Below are positions 17,174 to 26,170 of a stretch of 64,000 nt of DNA, one piece after another (position 1 is the first letter of the stretch; every line of letters begins with the position of its first letter). The DNA comes from an uncultured Flavobacteriales bacterium (GTDB taxonomy: Bacteria; Bacteroidota; Bacteroidia; Flavobacteriales_D; Parvicellaceae), in NCBI GenBank assembly GCA_943787725.1, contig CALSNM010000015.1, positions 18,102-82,101 of the forward strand. The letters run 5' to 3'. Position numbers and translations under genes: made by a program. Under the pieces are notes generated by a model. The model did not search any database. It had not been told where the DNA came from and worked only from the letters and a program-made list of their open reading frames with translations.

Positions 17174-18815
17174 ATGAAGTTGAAATATATCCTGGTTCTG
17201 ATAATTGCAAAGCTTTTATCAATTTTTAAAATTAAGACAAAATACATTTCTCCTACTCTTACTTTTTTTTTGGCAAAATAAGCAGTTTTGGAAAAATAAA
17301 TATTTAACCACAAAGCTTAGTGAAAATTATCTATTAGTAGAAATTAACAATAATATATTCATGGCTCTAGGAACTGCTACCCTTGCTAATTTAATCGCTA
17401 TTTCAAAAAATTTAAAAATTATATATTTGGTTACAAAACCAGAACATTCTTTAGGTTATATGAATAGGATTAGGGAAAGTTTTACAAATGTAGAATATTG
17501 GAGAATGGACAAATACTTGTCTGAAAACAAAGAATCAATAAATAAAAAATCTCGAATCTTATATTCTTCACTAAGCTCGGTAGATGACATAAAAAAATTA
17601 AAATATAACAACGTGTTAATCGGTGATATTGTTTATGATGAAGCTTTAAGAAATGGAAAGTGGCTATCCACAATTAAATCAATAGATGAAAGAGTTTATA
17701 AATCAATACATCAATCAATCAGTTACATTGAGTCAATATCGCATTTAGAAAAAGAAAAAAATATTAAATCAGCGTGCTTTTCTCATGGAACAAGTTATGG
17801 TGGAATTGTATTGCGATATTTTGCAATTAAAGAAAAGATAAACTATATGGGGATTATTGGAAGCGGACCAATAAGAAAGTTTTCTACTTTTACTAATAGA
17901 AATCCCTGGACTGCAGAGCCTCCTGTTTCATTTATTAAAGAGCTTTTGGCTGATACAAAAAGCAGAACTAAATTACTTTCCGATGCAAATCGGTTTATCG
18001 AAAATAAATTTTCAGGAAATCTTAATCATTTTGATGCTAAAAGGGCATTCAGTAAAGAGAATAAGTTTTATTTTTCAAAGGCTGATTTTTGTGCTGAATT
18101 TGAATTGAATAATGGGAAGAAAAATATATTTATTATGCTTCATGCATTTAATGACTACCCCAATCATTTTGATTGTGTTTTCAATGATTATTTTGATTGG
18201 TTTACTGCAACGCTTTCAATCGCAAAAGCAAATGACAAGGTTAATTGGATTTTTAAAGAACATCCATCAGCAAAATTTTATCCTACAGAAGATTTAAATC
18301 TCAAGTCATATTTTGAAAATATACCTAGCAACATAATTCTTCTTGATTCAGAGAAAAAAATTAATTCGAAGTCGTTATTAAATATTTGCGACGCAGTTAT
18401 TACGGTTTCTGGAACTGCTAGTCTCGAATTCTCAGGTTTTGGGATACCTTCAATTATTTGTTCGGATAATTATTTTTCATCTTATGGTATATGTTACGAG
18501 GCAAAAAACAAAGATGATTACAAAGATTTATTAAGTAATATTGAATCAATCGAGTCTTTAGGCATGGATAAGCAAGAGGATGCAAAAATTATTAATTATA
18601 TTATATTTGGAATTCTTTCTGGAAATAATAAAAATAGTTATGGTTTTTTACCTGTATCCGATCATGAAGTTAGATTGAAAAATAATGTGAGAAGTGTTTT
18701 GAGTTTTTATGTTAATTATTTGGATACGAATGATTGTGAAACATTAATTTGTAGATTAATGGATTTTATTAAAAATGATAATGAACTCATATTTTTAAAA
18801 GAAAAAATTGTATAA
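17174..18815 (+). CDS. Putative GT-B polysaccharide glycosyltransferase, frame broken at a T9 tract
   Basis: The long frame (to the TAA at 18813-18815) looks like a capsule-type GT-B transferase: a mid-protein HGTSYGGI segment, WIFKEHPSAKFYP, and a C-terminal TVSGTASLEFSGFGIP loop like those that bind donor nucleotide sugars in KpsS-like and CDP-glycerol transferases. Taken literally, this frame can only begin at a TTG (17205). An ATG at 17174, directly after the previous stop, reads MKLKYILVLIIAKLL and enters the long frame if the T9 run at 17263-17271 were T8. I therefore give 17174 as the intended start. The cause may be phase-variable slippage or a read error. Specificity unknown. Confidence 0.6.
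17263..17271 (+). repeat. T9 homopolymer at the start of a glycosyltransferase gene
   Basis: Nine consecutive T residues lie 90 nt after a well-placed ATG. With eight, the ATG joins the 530-residue frame downstream; with nine it stops after 35 codons. This is a candidate contingency tract or a homopolymer length error. Confidence 0.6.
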
Positions 18816-18822
18816 TATCGTT

Positions 18823-20484
18823 ATGAAATTTAACTACATAGACGGAGGAGAACAGAAACTTCTTGAAATATTTAAGTCTGAAAATTTTGATGAATCCAGT
18901 ACTTGGAAAAAATATACTTATGATTGGGCACTATACTATCATTTATCTCCTTTAAGAAAGAACCTTCTCAGTTGGATAGATACATCAAATAAAAAGGATC
19001 TTAATATTTTAGAACTTGGTGCTGGATGTGGAGCGATTACTTCTGGTTTGTGTAAACTAAAAAATATATCAAGTCATATTGCTATAGAAGGGTCTGCTGC
19101 AAGAGCTAATTTAATAAAAGAGAGATGCTCTAAATATTCGCATTTAGAGGTTGTTAATTCTAACTTTGAAGATTATCGTACAGATGAAAAATTTGATTAT
19201 GTTTTTATTATTGGGGTTTTAGAATATTCAGGTAAATATATCAAAGATGATAATCCTTATCAAAAGTTTTTGGACCATGCATCTTCATTTCTTAAAGATG
19301 ATGGGATTCTTGTGCTTGCTATCGAAAATCAGTTAGGACACAAATATTTAGCCGGATATAATGAAGATCATCATGGAAAACCTTACGTTGGTTTATCAGG
19401 TTATCCTGAAAATACTGGAATTGAGACTTTTGACAAGAACACTCTCAATAAGATGCTTTTCAAATCAGGTTTGATTCATAATAAATATTATTATCCTTTT
19501 CCTGATTATAAATTACCTAAAGTTATACTCTCTGAAACTGCATTCAAAACACCTGGATTTAAAGCATTAGATATTCTAGATTTCCCAACATCTGATCAGT
19601 CAAGCTTAGGTGTGAAACCTAATTTTAACGAAAAAAAATGTTTAGAAATACTTGAAAATGTTACCGAAATTGGGCCTTTTATGAATTCATTTCTAGTATT
19701 CTCAAGTAAACAAGAAATAGATTCTAGTAATGAATTTATTGCAGCAAAGTTTAACACAGAAAGAGCAAGTGAATTTCAAACATCCAAGTTTTTCCGCAGA
19801 AACATAGATTCGATTGAAGTGCAAAGTTTTGGTAGGGAAAATTTAATAGAACCATACTATAGGAATCATAAAAATTTATTTTCACTTTTAGTTGATTCTT
19901 ATTTAGAGAATAATTCAGATTTTAATGAGCATTTTCAATTATGGTTGAATATTGTTGATAAGGTAACTGTATCTAATCCAAAAGAAAATGGTTTTGAATC
20001 ATTTTGTGCTGGCAATCTAAAGAGGCTCATTTATAAAAACGAGAAAGACTGGGTGCCTTCAAAATATTTGGATTTAATTCCCAATAATATTTTAGTCGAT
20101 GATAAAGATAATAGCACAAAGATAATAGATCAGGAATGGGATATAGATGCTGGTTATATTCCAAAAAAACTCATACTTGACAGAGGTGTTTTTTACCTGT
20201 TAAATAATATTAGCAAGTATAAAGATATTGATTTTAAAGTTGATGATAAATGGAATGTCCCTTCAGGTTTAACTTGTGACGAAGATCAGTTTCAGGATTT
20301 TAATTTATTTGAAAATTGGTTTCAGAATCATGTTAAACATAATGGAAGTTTAATAGAAAATGACAAAAATGATATTGAAATAAAGGAAAAATTGACCATT
20401 AAACATAGGTTGGCAATGAAACTTGCAAAAGTTGCAGCTAGATCGAAAATTTTAAGGAAAATGGCCGAATACATTACGAAATAA
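18823..20484 (+). CDS. SAM methyltransferase with kinase-like C-terminal region
   Basis: Residues ~30-250 (from the ATG at 18823) are a class I methyltransferase: ILELGAGCGAITSGL is motif I and DYVFIIGVLEYSG fits motif II/III. YYPFPDYKLPKVILSE is a segment I associate with glycan-cluster methyltransferases. Further on, LIPNNILVDD followed 8 residues later by IIDQEW resembles the catalytic-loop Asn and metal-binding Asp spacing of aminoglycoside/LPS-kinase folds. This recalls WbdD, a methyltransferase-kinase that caps O-polysaccharide before Wzt-dependent export. Usual kinase features such as a P-loop and an HGD are not clear, so the second domain may be degenerate. I chose ATG 18823 over TTG 18808. 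It is followed immediately by the DUF5672 gene. Confidence 0.6.
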   Translation: MKFNYIDGGEQKLLEIFKSENFDESSTWKKYTYDWALYYHLSPLRKNLLSWIDTSNKKDLNILELGAGCGAITSGLCKLKNISSHIAIEGSAARANLIKERCSKYSHLEVVNSNFEDYRTDEKFDYVFIIGVLEYSGKYIKDDNPYQKFLDHASSFLKDDGILVLAIENQLGHKYLAGYNEDHHGKPYVGLSGYPENTGIETFDKNTLNKMLFKSGLIHNKYYYPFPDYKLPKVILSETAFKTPGFKALDILDFPTSDQSSLGVKPNFNEKKCLEILENVTEIGPFMNSFLVFSSKQEIDSSNEFIAAKFNTERASEFQTSKFFRRNIDSIEVQSFGRENLIEPYYRNHKNLFSLLVDSYLENNSDFNEHFQLWLNIVDKVTVSNPKENGFESFCAGNLKRLIYKNEKDWVPSKYLDLIPNNILVDDKDNSTKIIDQEWDIDAGYIPKKLILDRGVFYLLNNISKYKDIDFKVDDKWNVPSGLTCDEDQFQDFNLFENWFQNHVKHNGSLIENDKNDIEIKEKLTIKHRLAMKLAKVAARSKILRKMAEYITK

Positions 20485-21251
20485 TGGAAGAAGTTTGTGT
20501 TGTAATTCCCTGTTACAAGAAAACCTTGAGTTTAAACGAAGAGAAAGCTATATTGCGTTGTCTAAAAATTTTCAGTAATTATAAAATTGTTTTCGTAAGC
20601 CCTAGGGACCTTGTTTTGAATAACAATTTCAAATCTATAAAAAGTTATTACTTTGATAAATTTTATTTTAATGACATTCCAGGTTACAACAAATTGATGC
20701 TCTCAAAAGAGTTTTACTTAAAATTTAATGATTTTAAGTACATCTTAATTTTTCAATTGGATGCCTGGGTGTTTAGAGATGAATTGTCGGATTGGTGTAA
20801 TAAGGGATATGATTATATTGGTTCTCCTTGGGTCGATGCAACAAATGATAGAATAAAACTAAAGACGGGTAATGGAGGTTTTTCGCTAAGAAATGTTCAG
20901 GCTCATATCGATACTCTGAATACTTTTAGAATCATGCAATCTAGGAAAGACATAATACAAAAAGAATTATTTAAAAGTGCTAATAATTGGCTTAAACTCT
21001 TTGGTGTCAAAAATAACTCAAAGTATTTTATTGATAACTTTAGTGAAAATGAAGACTATTTCTGGAGTCATTTCGCGCCACAAATTAATTCTAAATTTAG
21101 GGTTTCATCGCCTAAAGATGCTCTTAAGTTTTCTTTTGAAAAAGAACCCAGCTTGCTTTTTAAGATAAATAATAATGTGCTACCTTTTGGTTGTCATGCT
21201 TGGGAAAAATATGAACCTGAATTTTGGAAAAAACACATAAATCATGACTGA
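20484..21251 (+). CDS. DUF5672-domain glycosyltransferase-like protein
   Basis: A 255-residue protein matching the DUF5672 pattern: VCVVIPCYKK at the start, ILIFQLDAWVFRDEL near residue 90, then GYDYIGSPWVD and GNGGFSLRN. The Asp in QLDAWVF probably plays the role of a GT-A metal/nucleotide Asp, and the C-terminal PFGCHAWEKY is typical. These proteins occur in surface-glycan clusters and are presumed glycosyltransferases, though activity is not established. The ATG overlaps the previous stop, and its own stop overlaps the next gene by 8 nt. Confidence 0.8.
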   Translation: MEEVCVVIPCYKKTLSLNEEKAILRCLKIFSNYKIVFVSPRDLVLNNNFKSIKSYYFDKFYFNDIPGYNKLMLSKEFYLKFNDFKYILIFQLDAWVFRDELSDWCNKGYDYIGSPWVDATNDRIKLKTGNGGFSLRNVQAHIDTLNTFRIMQSRKDIIQKELFKSANNWLKLFGVKNNSKYFIDNFSENEDYFWSHFAPQINSKFRVSSPKDALKFSFEKEPSLLFKINNNVLPFGCHAWEKYEPEFWKKHINHD

Positions 21252-22251
21252 AAATTGGCCTAAAATATCAATTATAACCCCAAGCTATAATCAGGGTGAT
21301 TTTTTGGAAGAAACCATCTTGTCAGTAATAACTCAGGGATACCCTAATCTAGAATATGTTGTAATCGACGGTGGGAGCAATGATAATTCAATAGAAATTA
21401 TAAAGAAATATGAAGAAAAATTAACTTATTGGGTTTCTGAAAAAGATAATGGTCAAAGTAGTGCAATTAATAAAGGGTTTAAAAAGCTGACAGGAGACAT
21501 ATTCAATTGGTTAAATAGCGATGATTTTTTGGAAAAAGGTTCTTTATTCGAAATAGCCAAACAATTTATAAATAATACAAAACTAGACGTTGCAGCATTT
21601 GATTTTAATGAGGTGAATGAAAATTCAGAATTTACTGCATACAAAAAAGGGACTGAAATATTAACTCCGATTGAAAAAAGCATTGGACATATAAGACCGT
21701 TAATTCAACCGGCAACATTTTTTAAAATGGATAAAATTAGATCTATTTTTCCTTTGCAAGAATCTCTGCACTATACTATGGATTTTGAGATGTGGGCCAG
21801 ATTTATCCTCAAATATCAAAACTTTACTTTTATAAAGCTTGATGATCCCATTGTTAATTTTAGAATTCATAATTCCTCCAAAACCAATCAGCACTTTAGT
21901 TCGGATTTACCAACTGATACCTCAAATAAATTTCTTCAAGAGATTAATTCTTTTTTTTGGAATCTTTCAAATAATAAATATACGAAAAGAACAATTAAAA
22001 GCTTCACTCCTGAACTTAAGGAGAATTTAGATTACAAAGAATATCACAAAAATAAATCAAGCAAATTAATGATCGCTCATTTCATGGAAAGAACAGGCGA
22101 TTTATTGTACGCAACATACAATTTGGAAAATATGAAATTTTCAAAACGTTTGTTCATAAGTTCATTTATAACTGCCCCCAGTTTTGACTTTAAAAAAATA
22201 TTAAAATTAATAAAGGCAATTTTTTATAGAATAATAATAAGAATAAAATGA
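21244..22251 (+). CDS. Family 2 glycosyltransferase
   Basis: A 335-residue GT-A enzyme of family GT2. The start ISIITPSYNQGDFLEETILS, then VVIDGGSNDNS, and FNWLNSDDFL (near residue 90, with the DxD-like SDD that binds the metal and nucleotide) are classic. YTMDFEMWARF near 180 fits the acceptor-side ED/DxE segment. It is cytosolic or membrane-associated; no transmembrane helix is evident. Donor and acceptor are unknown. It overlaps both neighbours by a few bases, consistent with one operon. Confidence 0.9.
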   Translation: MTENWPKISIITPSYNQGDFLEETILSVITQGYPNLEYVVIDGGSNDNSIEIIKKYEEKLTYWVSEKDNGQSSAINKGFKKLTGDIFNWLNSDDFLEKGSLFEIAKQFINNTKLDVAAFDFNEVNENSEFTAYKKGTEILTPIEKSIGHIRPLIQPATFFKMDKIRSIFPLQESLHYTMDFEMWARFILKYQNFTFIKLDDPIVNFRIHNSSKTNQHFSSDLPTDTSNKFLQEINSFFWNLSNNKYTKRTIKSFTPELKENLDYKEYHKNKSSKLMIAHFMERTGDLLYATYNLENMKFSKRLFISSFITAPSFDFKKILKLIKAIFYRIIIRIK

Positions 22252-23300
22252 ACATTAAACAGATTATAAAAGGTCGGAGGGAAAATAAAGAAAACTTAAA
22301 ACACCTCCTGGAAAATTTATATACAATCTCTGCAAAAAGTAAAACCATTGTTATTTGTCTCGACAGTACGGATAGATCTTATTTAGGATGTGTTAAGGTA
22401 ACGCACAGATTATTTCCAAATAACACATTACTAATCCCATCTTATTATTCAAATGTTTTACTTTCTTCGGATCAGAAGTTAAAATTCTGTAATGAATTAA
22501 TTAATCTTAATTTGGATCAAATCATAATTAGTGGTCATCCAGAAAGCTTGAACTTCATCGTAGATTATTGCTATAATAAAATTAAATTAAAAACTGTTTT
22601 CTATGGCGCTCTTAGTGAATTAATAGTTAAACAAAATGATGTTCAGTTTTCTAAAATCATGGAATATTTAAAAGATGGTAAATTGGTTTCAATAGGATAC
22701 AATAAAGCGGGTTTAGCAGAATGGATGAATAATTTATTTGGCTTCAATACTTATTTTATACAACTATTTTCAAACATTAAAGCTATAAAGCCTAATAACA
22801 ACCCAATTAAAAAAATCGGTGTTTTAGGAGCGCCGAACTTTAATAAAAATGTTGTCAATGCTATTGCTGCCTCTTTATCAATAGAGGATACTGAGATTCA
22901 TACTTTTTCGAAGGTTGGTTTTTTGAAAGGTTCATTTGAAAATCGAATAATAAGTTATGATATTTTAACAGATCAAGAATTTGAAGATTTGAGGAATGAT
23001 ATGGATTTAAATATTCACATATCATTTTCTGAAGGCAGCGGAGGACAAATTTTTATAGACTCATTAGCTTCCGGAATACCCTGCATTACAAGTTTAAATA
23101 ATGATTATTTAGTTGGAAATGAATACTTATCTGATCTTTTAGTTATTGATCAGTATGATAATCCTGAAATTATAAAAAACTCTATCTTAAACGTTTTAAA
23201 TGAGGATAAATTAAGACTTAGAAATGAAGTATTAGATCATGTAAGTTTCAAAAACAAGGAGGGAAATCGATTATTAGATGCTTTTATTAATTCGCATTAA
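22248..23300 (+). CDS. GT-B-type glycosyltransferase (GT4-like)
   Basis: A 350-residue protein. The second half resembles the donor-binding domain of GT4-type enzymes: IGVLGAPNFNKN starts the domain and LNIHISFSEGSGGQIFIDSLASGIPCITS corresponds to the EX7E-like region, with Glu residues near 266 and a conserved ASGIP turn. The N-terminal half is divergent. The ATG overlaps the GT2 stop (ATGA). It ends this tightly packed run; 161 nt follow before the next gene. Specificity unknown. Confidence 0.65.
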   Translation: MNIKQIIKGRRENKENLKHLLENLYTISAKSKTIVICLDSTDRSYLGCVKVTHRLFPNNTLLIPSYYSNVLLSSDQKLKFCNELINLNLDQIIISGHPESLNFIVDYCYNKIKLKTVFYGALSELIVKQNDVQFSKIMEYLKDGKLVSIGYNKAGLAEWMNNLFGFNTYFIQLFSNIKAIKPNNNPIKKIGVLGAPNFNKNVVNAIAASLSIEDTEIHTFSKVGFLKGSFENRIISYDILTDQEFEDLRNDMDLNIHISFSEGSGGQIFIDSLASGIPCITSLNNDYLVGNEYLSDLLVIDQYDNPEIIKNSILNVLNEDKLRLRNEVLDHVSFKNKEGNRLLDAFINSH

Positions 23301-23461
23301 ATTTTTTGTTATTCGCTATACATAGCATTAAATCCAATTTTCATTATTATTGTAATCAGATTTGCAGTTAAATTGCTCACTAATTCGAAAAAAAATTTTA
23401 CTTTTCAATCGAATTAAATGTTTTAATCAGTTTTGGGTTTAAAGTTGTCTAAATAAAAAAA

Positions 23462-24160
23462 ATGAAAGTAGTTATACTAGCAGGAGGGTTAGGGTCAAGG
23501 TTAAAACCTTTCACCGAAGTAATACCAAAACCTCTATTGCCAATAGGTGAAAAATCTGTCTTGGAAATTCAGATTGAAAATTTAAAAAAACACGGTTTTA
23601 CAGATGTTTATTTAGCAACTAACTATAAAAGTGAATATGTTTCAAATTTTTTTGGAAATGGGGATCGATACGGTGTTAATTTGGAGATAAGTAAGGAAGT
23701 TAATCCTTTGGGTACAGCTGGGCCTTTAACCCTTTTAAAGGATAAACTTGATGAACCTTTTTTGGTGATGAATGGTGATATACTCTCCTTACTCAATTTT
23801 AAAGATTTGTATGATTTTGCGTGTAATCAAGAAAGTATTTTAACTATAACAATTAAAAAGATTATTACCCCTTATGCATTTGGTAATATATTTTTCGATG
23901 GTGACTTTGTTACAGGGATCGAAGAAAAGCCGGATATTATTAACTTTGCTTTATCCGGTATTTATGTTATGAAGCCAGAAGTGTTTGAGTTTATACCCGA
24001 TAATACTTACTTTGGAATGGATTCATTAATAAAAACGTTAATCACTAAAGATCTTCCGGTTTCTAAATTTGAAATTAAGGATTATTGGTTAGACATTGGA
24101 AGAATTGAGGATTATCAAAAGGCGCAAGAAGTTTACGAAACACATTTTAAAGATCATTAA
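23462..24160 (+). CDS. Sugar-1-phosphate nucleotidyltransferase
   Basis: A 232-residue NTP-transferase that makes an NDP-sugar from a sugar 1-phosphate. The nucleotide-binding signature VILAGGLGSRLKPFTEVIPK is at residues 4-23, VMNGDILS carries the metal Asp, and GIEEKP and DYWLDIGRIEDY are standard. It could make GDP-, dTDP- or UDP-sugars. It has the short, single-domain form seen in GDP-glucosamine (PtmE core) and heptose guanylyltransferases. Its pairing with the LegB-like dehydratase one base downstream suggests it supplies that enzyme's substrate. I cannot fix the base or sugar. Confidence 0.8.
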   Translation: MKVVILAGGLGSRLKPFTEVIPKPLLPIGEKSVLEIQIENLKKHGFTDVYLATNYKSEYVSNFFGNGDRYGVNLEISKEVNPLGTAGPLTLLKDKLDEPFLVMNGDILSLLNFKDLYDFACNQESILTITIKKIITPYAFGNIFFDGDFVTGIEEKPDIINFALSGIYVMKPEVFEFIPDNTYFGMDSLIKTLITKDLPVSKFEIKDYWLDIGRIEDYQKAQEVYETHFKDH

Positions 24161-25135
24161 GTGGAAAATATACTAATTACTGGCTCTGCAGGATTTATAG
24201 GGTCTCACCTCACAGAAAAGCTTGTAGAGGAAGGAAATAAGGTTAAGGTTCTTGTAAACTATAACTCAAGAAATAATTGGGGATGGTTAGAAAATAATCC
24301 TGTTTTAAAAGATGTTGAAATTATTAGTGGAAACATAAGAGATTTTGATTTAGTCAATAATGCTACAAAGGACTGTGATACTGTTTTTCATTTAGCAGCA
24401 TTGATAGGTATCCCTTATTCATATATTTCCCCTTCAGCATATATAAAAACAAATATTGAAGGCACGTATAATGTTCTGGAATCTGCTAGGAAAAATAATT
24501 TATCTAACGTAATAATTACCTCTACAAGTGAGACATATGGTTCAGCTCAATATGTTCCAATTTGTGAAAATCATCCCTTAGTTGGGCAATCTCCTTATTC
24601 TGCTTCAAAGATAGCAGCGGATCAACTTGCTATAAGCTACAATAAATCCTTTAATTTACCTGTTAAAATCGTTAGACCTTTTAATACCTATGGACCAAGG
24701 CAGTCAGAAAGAGCAATAATTCCAACGATAATCTCACAAATATTAAACAACAAAAAAGAGATTACTTTGGGAAATACCACTCCGACTAGAGACTTTACTT
24801 TTGTAAAGGACACGGTTAAGGGGTTTATTGAAATATCCAAGAAGCACTCGCTGAATGGAGAAGTGACGAACATTGGTATGAAAGAAGAAATTTCGGTTCT
24901 TCATTTAGTAAAACTGATTGCAAATTTAATGGGAGCTGAGATTGAAATTAAAGCTGAAGATAAAAGAATAAGACCCGATAATAGTGAGGTTCAAAGATTA
25001 TTTTGTGATAACTCTAAAATTATAGCTAACACTAAATGGTCCCCGGATTACACTATTAAGACGGGACTCATTGAGACTATTAATTGGGCTCGAGAAAATG
25101 AGAAATTGTTTAAACCAAACATATACAATGTATAA
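24161..25135 (+). CDS. LegB-like NDP-sugar 4,6-dehydratase (SDR)
   Basis: A 324-residue extended short-chain dehydrogenase. NAD-binding ITGSAGFIGSHL at residues 6-17, the unusual VNYNSRNNWGWL at 32-43, the TSTSETYGSA segment, and YSASKIAADQL carrying the catalytic Tyr and Lys. The NSxNxWGWL motif is typical of LegB (Cj1319-type) GDP-GlcNAc 4,6-dehydratases of the legionaminic pathway. No LegC, LegG, LegI or LegF genes are in the window, so the product may feed another pathway. The start is GTG at 24161, one base after the nucleotidyltransferase stop. Confidence 0.8.
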   Translation: MENILITGSAGFIGSHLTEKLVEEGNKVKVLVNYNSRNNWGWLENNPVLKDVEIISGNIRDFDLVNNATKDCDTVFHLAALIGIPYSYISPSAYIKTNIEGTYNVLESARKNNLSNVIITSTSETYGSAQYVPICENHPLVGQSPYSASKIAADQLAISYNKSFNLPVKIVRPFNTYGPRQSERAIIPTIISQILNNKKEITLGNTTPTRDFTFVKDTVKGFIEISKKHSLNGEVTNIGMKEEISVLHLVKLIANLMGAEIEIKAEDKRIRPDNSEVQRLFCDNSKIIANTKWSPDYTIKTGLIETINWARENEKLFKPNIYNV

Positions 25136-25402
25136 TTTATTTATTTTGAATAGTGATATTGGAATTGTTAATGATTTTTGATAATGTATTAATAAATTAG
25201 GCTATACATATTTTAAAGGCTAGTCGAAAAATGTTTGTTTTCAAAACTAATGATTAGATTCCTATTGAAATGATTCCATTTTATCAAAATAAAGAATTTT
25301 TATATCTGAGATAAAGATTCTTTTTATGTTATTATTGGGAGCCGAGCTAAATCTGGATTTAATGGTAACAGAAAATTTTAACTTTTTAAAAAAAACTTTA
25401 CA

Positions 25403-26170
25403 GTGAAAAAAATTCTAAGTAAAATTTTCTGGTATTCAATTTCCTCAAAAGAAAAAGTAGAAAAGTATCAACAAATTATACGAGATGAAGAATGGGAGCA
25501 AATCAAGGATTACATTCCAAAAAACTCGAAATTTATTGATGTTGGCTGTGGAGCAGGATATTCCTTGATGAGAGCTACAATAGACTTAAATTGCGAGGTA
25601 GAAGGAATTGATGCGGATCCTGGTGCTCATGGAGTAGGTAGGTTCGTTAAAAAAATAGTTGATCCCATTTCTATTAAGCAGGGTTTTGCTGAAAAGCTTC
25701 CATATGAAGATGCAACATTTGATGTAGTTTATTCTTCGCATGTACTAGAGCATGTGGATTCTGAGGATAAGGCTTTGAAGGAAATGTATCGTGTTTTGAA
25801 AGAGAATGGCGTTCTAATAATTGGAATGCCAACGGCTAGTATGGCCTCACTAAATTATCTTTCCCAAGTGGTTTTTACTACTCATATTAAGGTCTATGAA
25901 TTTTTCAGGAATATACTTAGTCCCAACGCATTCAAAAATTTCATTAAAATTTTTCGAATATCTTCCCACAGTTATCCAAGAGCGAATTCAATATGGTACG
26001 ACATTATTCACTACAGAATTAGGAATTGGGAGAGAACTGTTGTTAAGGAGTTTAAAATTAAGCATGTGATTAAACCTTGCTTTTATCCATATCCAGACTT
26101 TCCGCAATTTTTTAAACAATACAAATCAACGTATTTTTCAAGTTCTGTTTTTTTTATTTGTGAAAAGTGA
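25403..26170 (+). CDS. Class I SAM-dependent methyltransferase
   Basis: A 255-residue methyltransferase of the Methyltransf_11 type: FIDVGCGAGYSLMRA near residue 46, EGIDADPG at the end of strand 2, LPYEDATFDVVYSSHVLEHV near 105 (motif II-III), and MYRVLKENGVLIIG (motif IV). A GTG at 25403 is the best start; no in-frame ATG precedes it. It follows 267 nt of AT-rich DNA with no gene or signal I can name, and overlaps the next glycosyltransferase by 1 nt (TGATG). The substrate is probably a glycan or lipid-linked sugar. Confidence 0.85.
   Translation: MKKILSKIFWYSISSKEKVEKYQQIIRDEEWEQIKDYIPKNSKFIDVGCGAGYSLMRATIDLNCEVEGIDADPGAHGVGRFVKKIVDPISIKQGFAEKLPYEDATFDVVYSSHVLEHVDSEDKALKEMYRVLKENGVLIIGMPTASMASLNYLSQVVFTTHIKVYEFFRNILSPNAFKNFIKIFRISSHSYPRANSIWYDIIHYRIRNWERTVVKEFKIKHVIKPCFYPYPDFPQFFKQYKSTYFSSSVFFICEK

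Noticed and set aside
23381..23416. TAATTCG/CGAATTA inverted repeat before the nucleotidyltransferase gene
   Set aside because: Seven base pairs with a 22-nt spacer; could be an operator, but nothing ties it to a regulator.
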